NCBI GenBank assembly: GCA_943330985.1 | Contig: CALQJV010000114.1 | Location: forward strand, 1 to 5,119 | Length of the DNA stretch: 5,119 nucleotides | Reading direction: 5' to 3' | Source: Chitinophaga pinensis | Lineage (GTDB): Bacteria; Bacteroidota; Bacteroidia; M30B66 | Part shown: positions 1-5,119 of the stretch, one piece after another | How the letters are laid out: every line of letters starts with the position of its first letter | Position numbering within the stretch: the stretch's first letter is position 1 | Made by a program: the position numbers and the translations under genes | Notes under the pieces: model-generated | Told to the model about the DNA's origin: nothing | What the model saw: only the letters and a program-made list of their open reading frames with translations | Databases searched by the model: none

Positions 1-996
1 CAGAAATACAGCAATGAAGTTCGTTCTTTCAACATCAACGACGATGGTCAGAATTTATCCATAAGCAACTATTCTGCGGTTCAGGATTCAGTAAATTTCC
101 ACCGACGCGATTACAATCTAGTTCCTCAAATTTTCCCTGATGGCTCTGAAGGAATAACTGCATTCTCAGGTGTTTTTCAGTATCAAGCAAATTTGCCTTT
201 TCTCAACACCATTGACATATCACCAAACGCGGTTAATGTTGTTCCTGATTTTGATCAGCACCTAAGTCAATACCATAGTGCGGTGATGCCTGTTTATGAT
301 TCCACTGGAAATGTAATGCATTCGTATTTCTTTGGTGGGATGAGTCGCTTCACTCTAGATTCAATATCTGGTGAATTGGTTGATGATACGCTAGTTCCAT
401 TTGTTAAAACAATCAGTCGTGTGAGCCGCTTTGCTGATGGTTCTGTTAGCGAAGAAGCATTGCCCATTTCTTTCCCTGATTACTTAGGCTCGAATATGCA
501 TTTTGAACCTGCTTCGGGTGTTCCTCTTAAAATGAATTCCATTGTGGATGTCAACAAAATGTCGGGAAGCCGTCAACTTGCTGGATATTTAGTGGGTGGA
601 ATATTAAGTCCAATGCCCAATATTAGCAGCATAGACGCAAGTATGAGTTCGGCAAACACCCAGGTTTATGCGGTTTATATAACACGAACTTCGCAAGACA
701 CTGGAATCGTTACAAAGACATTCAATGTAAATAATGCCTTGTCTGCATTTAGCTGTGCTCCCAATCCCGCTGTTGGAAATACAACACTCAACTTAAACAT
801 CAACACTTCGGGACCATTGCAAATCGTGGCGTATTCGCGTCAAGGGAAATTGGTCGAAGTAATCTACAATAACACCATCCAGAAAGGTTCTCACAAAATA
901 AATTGGTCTACAGAGAATCTAAGTGCAGGTGTTTACATCATCAAAGCCCGCATGGAAGGTATTTCCAAAAACATTTCAGTCATCGTAACTAATTAA
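1..996 (+). CDS. Secreted protein with T9SS type A C-terminal sorting domain, 5'-truncated by window edge
   Basis: The frame is open from base 1 to the TAA at 994-996, giving 331 residues with no stop. A TTG at 193 could serve as a start, but the 64 upstream codons read as continuous, protein-like sequence, so the true start lies before the window. The last ~80 residues (from about residue 250) form a T9SS type A sorting domain: a CAPNP motif opens it, a 'YSRQGKLVE' strand lies in the middle, and NLSAGVYIIKA plus a short basic beta-strand tail close it. The product should therefore cross the inner membrane by Sec and the outer membrane by T9SS, with the domain removed. The preceding ~250 residues contain YFFGGMSRF and GYLVGGI segments, which loosely recall kelch/beta-propeller blades, and an SEGITAFSG segment. 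From memory they resemble a Bacteroidota-specific family of secreted proteins of unknown function; no catalytic motif is visible. It lies five bases upstream of the DUF2911 gene, so co-transcription is likely. Secretion route is confident; molecular function is unknown. Confidence 0.9.
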   Translation, partial: QKYSNEVRSFNINDDGQNLSISNYSAVQDSVNFHRRDYNLVPQIFPDGSEGITAFSGVFQYQANLPFLNTIDISPNAVNVVPDFDQHLSQYHSAVMPVYDSTGNVMHSYFFGGMSRFTLDSISGELVDDTLVPFVKTISRVSRFADGSVSEEALPISFPDYLGSNMHFEPASGVPLKMNSIVDVNKMSGSRQLAGYLVGGILSPMPNISSIDASMSSANTQVYAVYITRTSQDTGIVTKTFNVNNALSAFSCAPNPAVGNTTLNLNINTSGPLQIVAYSRQGKLVEVIYNNTIQKGSHKINWSTENLSAGVYIIKARMEGISKNISVIVTN

Positions 997-1001
997 TCCT
1001 C

Positions 1002-1874
1002 ATGAATAAACTATTTACAACAGCATTTGCACTTCTTATTCTAGCTTCTCAGCTTAATGCACAACAAATCGAAACGCCTCGACCAAGTCCTATTTCAACT
1101 GTAACGCAGAAAGTTGGACTTAACGAATTCAGCATTACGTATTCTCGCCCAAGTGCAAAAGGCCGTAAAGTATTTGGTGAAATTGTGGCATTCGATAATC
1201 TATGGAGAACAGGAGCCAATATGGCAACCGTGTTCAAATCGAATGATGAATTCAGTATTGCTGGAACCAAAATCCCTGCTGGTGAATATTCCCTTTTCTG
1301 CATTCCGAATGCAACTGAATGGACAATCATTTTAAACAAAACAGCAAAGCTATCGGGAACTTCAGGTTATACAGAAGCTGATGATGTTATTCGTGTAAAA
1401 GCAAAGCCAGTGAATGTTACTCCTGCAATTGAATCGTTTACAATTGGATTTAACAACCTGCGCGATAATGCAGCAACTGTTGAATTAAGCTGGGAAAACA
1501 CACGCGTTTCCTTCGAAATCAATGTTGTTTATGATGCACGCGTTATGAAACAAATTGAAGATGTGATGGCAGGCCCAACGGCTGGTTCATACAACAGTGC
1601 TGCATCGTACTATTTCAATAACGGAAAAGACCTCAACAAAGCGCTCGAATATGTAAACAAGGCACTTGAAAAAGGAGGAGAAAAATACTGGATTATGAGT
1701 TTAAAAGCTCAAATTCAAGCGGGACTTAACGATTTCAAAGGTGCGATTGCAACTGCCGAAAAAGCAAAAGCACTTGCCATTGCCGATGAAGACGAAGCGT
1801 ATGCCAAAATGAACTCGGATCGAATGATTGAATGGGCTCTTAAAATACCTCCTGCGAAAAAGAAAGGGAAATAG
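1002..1874 (+). CDS. Exported DUF2911 domain protein with C-terminal TPR-like helices
   Basis: This 290-residue protein begins with a Sec signal peptide (residues 1-20, hydrophobic core AFALLILA), probably cleaved at LNA|QQ. Residues ~28-178 match the DUF2911 family: the RPSAKGRKVFG motif (49-59), LWRTGAN (67-73), GTKIPAGEYSLF (88-99) and a closing LSWE strand (162-165). Residues ~195-262 are helical, with a TPR-like pattern (DLNKALEYVNKALEKG, then DFKGAIATAEKAKALA), a common extension in longer DUF2911 proteins. The tail is basic (PPAKKKGK). There is no lipobox Cys and no T9SS sorting domain, so a soluble periplasmic location is inferred. The biochemical role of DUF2911 is not established to my knowledge. 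The ATG lies 5 bases after the upstream stop and is preceded by TCCTC, not a Shine-Dalgarno sequence. That fits translational coupling or the usual SD-independent initiation of Bacteroidota. Its stop is 5 bases from the stop of the convergent gene. Confidence 0.93.
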   Translation: MNKLFTTAFALLILASQLNAQQIETPRPSPISTVTQKVGLNEFSITYSRPSAKGRKVFGEIVAFDNLWRTGANMATVFKSNDEFSIAGTKIPAGEYSLFCIPNATEWTIILNKTAKLSGTSGYTEADDVIRVKAKPVNVTPAIESFTIGFNNLRDNAATVELSWENTRVSFEINVVYDARVMKQIEDVMAGPTAGSYNSAASYYFNNGKDLNKALEYVNKALEKGGEKYWIMSLKAQIQAGLNDFKGAIATAEKAKALAIADEDEAYAKMNSDRMIEWALKIPPAKKKGK

Positions 1875-1879
1875 GAATA

Positions 1880-4540
1880 TTATTCTCCAATCATTACTCG
1901 CTGAACTGCCGATCCTCGTTTGCCTATTAAACGAACAAAATATAAACCTGAGTTAACCTGACTCAGGTTTATTTGTGTTTGGGAGCCATTGATCGCGGTT
2001 TTATAAATCAATCGACCTTGAATATCGATTACTTCAATTTCCTTGAAAGATTGTCCACATGAAGAGTTTGGAATCTCAAGAGAAAATGATTTACTACCAA
2101 GCTGGCGAATTTCGATGTTATCATTACAAGGATTTACAGTGTTCACAGTGGTAAGCAAACTTAAATCGCTGGCCCAAATTCCTCGTCCGAAAGTTGAAAC
2201 ATATACTTTGTTCGCATTTTCATTGATTTCAATATCCGAAACAATCACATTCGGAAGTCCATTGCTTTGGTCAACCCATGTAGTTTGACCTTCGGAAAGC
2301 ATAAACAAACCTGCATCTGTTGCTGCAAGTAGAGTATTCGAATTCGGAAGGTATTTTAACATATTTACTGGGAAATTGCCCAAGTTCAAACTGATATTCT
2401 GCCAAGAGTTTCCTGCATTGGTCGATTTAAAAACTTTCAAACCTGCACTAAACCCCGCAACAGAAACTACCACTTCGCTCGAGTTTAATGGATTTATCGC
2501 AACTGATGATAAATAGAGCGAATCTGGTAAACCAGCAGTTCTTTCCGACCAAGTTAAAGCAGCATCGTTCGAATAATAAAAACGCGATGGATAACCGTTG
2601 AAATAATTTACACGACTTAAAGCACAAACCACATCGCAGGTTTGCGGAGAAACCGCCAAGGCTGTCATAGGAGCGCCAGTGCTATTCAAATTCCCATTTA
2701 CATTCCACGAAATCCCTTCGTCGTAACTCGAACTCACTTGTTGAAATCCTGCATACAATGTATTCGGTGAAACATAACATCCTTCCAATGGTGTCGTCCA
2801 TTCGGCTTCTTCCCCATTCACATTAGCGGGCGCACTGAAAACACTAAACTGTCCGCCATCGGTTGAGTAATAGAAATTTCCATACTGACTAGAACCGATA
2901 ACGAGTTGAGGATCGAGCGGACTTAAATAATTATCCATTCCATCTCCACCAAAAATAGCTTTCCAAGAAGTGCCATCGAAATAGACACTCGAATTGTCTT
3001 GAGCTCCTGCAATTACACGATCGTCGGCACTTTTCGATGAACTCAATCTGTAGAACGAAGTTATCTGCATGCCATTACTCAGATTTTGCCAAATGGTTGG
3101 CCAAGTTACTCCTGCGTATATATTGTCCCAAGTTTCACTTTGGATAAAGTCTGTTTTGTAAACTCCGCCATCGTTACACATAAAATATTCGTTCGTAAGT
3201 GGACTTTGAACTAACTGATGCATGTCGGCATGAATTGTTGGACCGTAGCTGGTTGTCCAATGATTCACAGGATTAAAAGATGAAGCTCCATCTTCCGACA
3301 TCCACAAATTAACGCCTCCAATATATACTTTCGATGCGTTTGCACGATCAACATGAAAAGCCAAATCGTAGGTTCCTTGTCCACCCGTTCCAGTACCATC
3401 ATAGGCTTCTAATAAATTCAACGTTGTGTAATACAAAGACCAGGATGCTCCCGAATTAGTAGATTTATAAATACCATACAAACCGCTCGAAACATTCACT
3501 GTTGCGGCATACATAATAGCAGGATTACTTTCCGAAATGGCAATTTTCACACGTTGCACTTCTCCCGTTGAAGGAATCCCCGATGGAAGAATTTGCCATG
3601 TTTGACCAAAGTTGGTTGACTTATAAATACCTGCATAGCCAATTTGCGCGGAATTTACCCAGCCCGTTGCGAGAAATAGCACATTCGGATTCGTTGGATG
3701 CTGAACCAAATCCCAACTCAAAGTATCAAGCGTGGTAGTCCAGGACGCACCTGCATCAACAGATCGAAAAACACCCCCAACACCGCAAGCAACTAGCTCG
3801 TTAGTATTTGTTGGATTTATAATGATTTTGCGAATTAAAGAAGCATCGCGTTGCACAAGATTAAACTCCAATGCTGTGGGATTCCATGTAATTCCTCCAT
3901 CAAGCGATTTGTAAACCCCTAAGCCATAATGCGGAAAACGTTTACGATTATCGAGATCTAGACCGGCGCCGATGTATTCGAAATCGCATAAGGAAATGTA
4001 CATTTCATCAGGATTGTTAGGATTTATTGCAATGTCGCTTACGCGTGTAATAGGAAGTTGATCGGTTAAAGGCATCCAAGAGGTTCCGCCGTTGAGGGTT
4101 TTCCATAATCCACCTTGAGCAACTCCAACATAAAATACATCGGGATTGGTTGGATGAAAAGCAATGCAGTTGATTCGTCCAATTCCATTTTCGAGATATC
4201 CTGTATAATTTTCGGGCACATAATTCGGTCCAACAGGAAACCAAGATGCACTAAATGACCGACTTAAATTTTGAATTTCGGAACGATTCTTCAAGTATTG
4301 TTGCAACTCCTGAGCGCTTCCCAATTCGCCATTTCCAGTACAATGCATGCTCATTTCCTGCTCCCATCGTTTCAAATACTTCCAATACTTCACATTTTTC
4401 AAGGTCACTGTATCTTTATAATCACTGAAAGATTTTTGAATTCCCTTTAAGTTTATAGGACTTCCATTGGGGATATATCGGTATTGTTGAGCAATAGACT
4501 CAAGCGATATTAGAAGAAGTAGCAATAAGATTCTATACAT
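1880..4540 (-). CDS. Large secreted BNR/Asp-box (sortilin-like) beta-propeller protein with T9SS type A sorting domain
   Basis: This complete 886-residue protein starts with a signal peptide (MYRILLLLLLISLESIA, cleavage probably A17|Q18). Residues ~20-95 are a short charged region typical of such proteins (KYWKYLKRWEQEM). From ~99 onward there are WD40/YVTN/BNR-like propeller repeats. It opens with WFPVGPNYVP and GRINCIAFHPTNPDVFYVG, followed by Asp-box-like turns: KTLNGGTSW (147), KSLDGGITW (211), RSVDAGASW (259), KSTNFGQTW (307), KSTNSGASW (359), STDGGQF (559), YDEGISW (606), YSNDAALTW (656) and KSTNAGNSW (705). The propeller ends with KVYVSTFGRGIW (778-789). Repeat number and length suggest two propellers, as in VPS10/sortilin-type folds (inference). 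Residues ~815-886 form the T9SS sorting domain (IEVIDIQGRLIYK, then INLSQVNSGLYFVRL, basic end). It is probably a surface or released protein; binding or glycan-related roles are possible, but no sialidase catalytic set is evident. The gene is monocistronic as far as visible, divergent from the phosphatase gene and convergent with the DUF2911 gene. The ATG at 4540 is supported by the signal peptide. Confidence 0.93.
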   Translation of the reverse strand: MYRILLLLLLISLESIAQQYRYIPNGSPINLKGIQKSFSDYKDTVTLKNVKYWKYLKRWEQEMSMHCTGNGELGSAQELQQYLKNRSEIQNLSRSFSASWFPVGPNYVPENYTGYLENGIGRINCIAFHPTNPDVFYVGVAQGGLWKTLNGGTSWMPLTDQLPITRVSDIAINPNNPDEMYISLCDFEYIGAGLDLDNRKRFPHYGLGVYKSLDGGITWNPTALEFNLVQRDASLIRKIIINPTNTNELVACGVGGVFRSVDAGASWTTTLDTLSWDLVQHPTNPNVLFLATGWVNSAQIGYAGIYKSTNFGQTWQILPSGIPSTGEVQRVKIAISESNPAIMYAATVNVSSGLYGIYKSTNSGASWSLYYTTLNLLEAYDGTGTGGQGTYDLAFHVDRANASKVYIGGVNLWMSEDGASSFNPVNHWTTSYGPTIHADMHQLVQSPLTNEYFMCNDGGVYKTDFIQSETWDNIYAGVTWPTIWQNLSNGMQITSFYRLSSSKSADDRVIAGAQDNSSVYFDGTSWKAIFGGDGMDNYLSPLDPQLVIGSSQYGNFYYSTDGGQFSVFSAPANVNGEEAEWTTPLEGCYVSPNTLYAGFQQVSSSYDEGISWNVNGNLNSTGAPMTALAVSPQTCDVVCALSRVNYFNGYPSRFYYSNDAALTWSERTAGLPDSLYLSSVAINPLNSSEVVVSVAGFSAGLKVFKSTNAGNSWQNISLNLGNFPVNMLKYLPNSNTLLAATDAGLFMLSEGQTTWVDQSNGLPNVIVSDIEINENANKVYVSTFGRGIWASDLSLLTTVNTVNPCNDNIEIRQLGSKSFSLEIPNSSCGQSFKEIEVIDIQGRLIYKTAINGSQTQINLSQVNSGLYFVRLIGKRGSAVQRVMIGE
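1942..1980 (+). terminator. Candidate rho-independent terminator for the rightward operon, inside the convergent gene
   Basis: A perfect 11-bp inverted repeat is visible: ATAAACCTGAG at 1942-1952 and CTCAGGTTTAT at 1962-1972, with a 9-base loop (TTAACCTGA). On the + strand the right arm continues into TTTGTGTTT, giving a broken U-rich tail. It starts 67 bases after the DUF2911 stop, a sensible place to end that transcript. However, it lies wholly within the coding sequence of the leftward propeller gene, where it encodes the NLSQVNSGLY part of the sorting domain. The stem is only moderately GC-rich and the T-run is interrupted by G, so termination may be partial. The symmetry could also be a coincidence of the coding sequence. 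Confidence 0.45.
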
Positions 4541-4542
4541 TT

Positions 4543-4560
4543 TCAGAGAAGATTTTTCAT
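4543..4560 (-). other. Five-codon mini-ORF in the propeller gene leader
   Basis: ATG AAA AAT CTT CTC TGA (peptide MKNLL) lies just upstream of the propeller gene, out of frame with it, and ends 2 bases before its ATG. It could be a leader ORF giving coupled initiation, a leftover of an earlier signal-peptide start, or chance. If transcription starts at the predicted site (~4563-4566), its ATG is only a few bases from the 5' end, which argues against efficient translation. No coding role is claimed. Confidence 0.25.
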
Positions 4561-4569
4561 TTCAAAAAC

Positions 4570-4598
4570 CAAATGTATTGAAACATTTTCTAAACAGA
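4570..4598 (-). promoter_or_regulatory. Candidate Bacteroidota sigma-ABfr-type promoter for the propeller gene
   Basis: Reading leftward, TACATTTG (4577 to 4570) matches the Bacteroidota -7 consensus TAnnTTTG exactly. A TCTG (4598 to 4595) stands 17 bases upstream as a weak match to the -33 TTTG/TTG element. The spacer is slightly short compared with the usual ~19-21. Transcription would start around 4563-4566, giving a leader of roughly 25 bases before the ATG at 4540. The consensus is known for this phylum; the assignment here is by eye. Confidence 0.5.
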
Positions 4599-4717
4599 TA
4601 GCATGAGAGTTTTCATGAATATGAGGCATACCGATTATTTGAATTCCTTAATTCTGTTTGCATGAGTTTAATAGATCTCATCCCATACAAATCCTTATTT
4701 TTACCCCAAGAAATTGA

Positions 4718-5119
4718 ATGATGCGCAAACTACTATTCTCACTATTCATTGTATTTACGAACATCCTTTTTGCACAAAATCCCAAGCCGCCCAAATTGGT
4801 TGTTGGAATTGTAGTGGACCAAATGCGCTTTGATTACCTCTATAAATATTGGAATAAATTCGGCGATGGTGGCTTTAAAAAGTTGGTGAATGAGGGATAC
4901 CAATGCAAAAACTTGCAATACAATTACGTCCCAACCTATACAGGTCCTGGACATTCATCCATTTACACTGGCACAACACCCGCCCGTCATGGAATCATTT
5001 CGAACGATTGGTTTAATCGCGAAACAAATTCCGGCATTTATTGCACCGATGATAAAACAGTAAAAACAGTTGGGAGTTCAACGGAAAAAGTGGGACAAAT
5101 GTCGCCACGTAATTTACTA
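4718..5119 (+). CDS. PafA-like alkaline phosphatase (type I phosphodiesterase/nucleotide pyrophosphatase superfamily), 3'-truncated by window edge
   Basis: The frame runs open from the ATG at 4718 to the last base (134 codons), so the 3' end is outside the window; family members are usually ~520-550 residues. Residues 1-19 are a signal peptide (FSLFIVFTNILFA|QN). The mature part opens with KLVVGIVVDQMRFDYL, typical of PafA-like enzymes. By comparison with Elizabethkingia PafA as I remember it (D38, T79, N100), the counterparts are metal ligand D34 in VVDQMR, nucleophile T75 in YTGPGHSS and N96 in SNDWF, a constant offset of four. The role inferred from the family is two-zinc, periplasmic hydrolysis of phosphate monoesters to release phosphate. 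The Lys and Arg that separate PafA monoesterases from NPP diesterases (K162/R164 in PafA) lie beyond the window, so substrate class is not proven. Two adjacent ATGs (4718, 4721) are both possible starts, differing by one Met. The leader is A-rich with no clear Shine-Dalgarno sequence. The pafA symbol is withheld because the gene is incomplete. Confidence 0.9.
   Translation, partial: MMRKLLFSLFIVFTNILFAQNPKPPKLVVGIVVDQMRFDYLYKYWNKFGDGGFKKLVNEGYQCKNLQYNYVPTYTGPGHSSIYTGTTPARHGIISNDWFNRETNSGIYCTDDKTVKTVGSSTEKVGQMSPRNLL

Noticed and set aside
193..195. TTG as the start codon of the first gene
   Set aside because: The same frame is open for all 64 upstream codons to base 1 and encodes sequence continuous with the protein; a start at 193 would also lack a signal peptide, which a T9SS cargo needs.
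1049..1339. 96-codon reading frame on the - strand inside the DUF2911 gene, and a 73-codon + frame at 1114-1335
   Set aside because: Both lie inside a gene with a clear family match and show no recognisable protein features; they are shadows of the DUF2911 coding sequence.
1875..1885. Palindrome GAATA-T-TATTC spanning the gap between the two convergent stops
   Set aside because: Five-base AT arms with a one-base centre cannot form a stable hairpin; it is expected by chance.
2043..2288. Short reading frames on the + strand within the propeller gene (also 3732-3914) and two - strand alternatives near 4017-4251
   Set aside because: They overlap well-supported propeller repeats in other frames and have no motifs, signal peptide or plausible initiation region.
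3440..3640. Near-identical short stretches (for example TTATAAATACC) repeated within the propeller gene
   Set aside because: They encode the recurring GIYKST part of the Asp-box repeats, so they are protein-level repeats and not a separate DNA element.
4653..4703. Promoter for the phosphatase gene: TCTGTTTG (4653-4660) or TATTTTTA (4696-4703)
   Set aside because: Each misses TAnnTTTG by one base and neither has a -33 TTTG/TTG at suitable spacing; the second would leave a leader of only about ten bases. A promoter must lie in this region, but I cannot choose one.
4742..4954. 70-codon reading frame on the - strand opposite the phosphatase start
   Set aside because: It lies antisense to conserved PafA-family sequence; the + frame holds the signal peptide and active-site residues.

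Overview
The window looks like ordinary chromosomal DNA from a member of the Bacteroidota, most likely a Flavobacteriia- or Cryomorphaceae-like lineage. The evidence is AT-rich DNA, a near-consensus Bacteroidota promoter (TACATTTG), no Shine-Dalgarno sequences before the genes, two proteins with C-terminal type IX secretion (T9SS) type A sorting domains, a DUF2911 protein and a PafA-like phosphatase. All three visible N-termini are signal peptides whose predicted cleavage leaves a mature N-terminal Gln.

Layout: (1) Bases 1-996 (+) are the 3' part of a gene for a secreted T9SS cargo protein; the reading frame is open from base 1, so the start lies outside the window. (2) Bases 1002-1874 (+), five bases downstream, encode an exported DUF2911 protein with a helical TPR-like tail; the two probably share a transcript. 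(3) Bases 1880-4540 (-) encode a large secreted protein of BNR/Asp-box beta-propeller repeats with a C-terminal T9SS domain. It converges on the DUF2911 gene, with only 5 bases between the two stop codons. (4) A 177-base intergenic stretch (4541-4717) carries divergent start regions. (5) Bases 4718-5119 (+) are the 5' part of a PafA-type alkaline phosphatase gene that runs off the window.

All four products are predicted to leave the cytoplasm: two by Sec plus T9SS to the outer surface or medium, and two by Sec at least to the periplasm. No shared pathway can be shown; the window is best described as a group of envelope and secreted proteins. I found no mobile element, CRISPR array, RNA gene or evident novel system. 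The most unusual features are small. A perfect 11-bp hairpin inside the propeller gene's sorting-signal coding sequence is positioned to terminate the opposing operon, and a five-codon mini-ORF ends two bases before the propeller gene's start.
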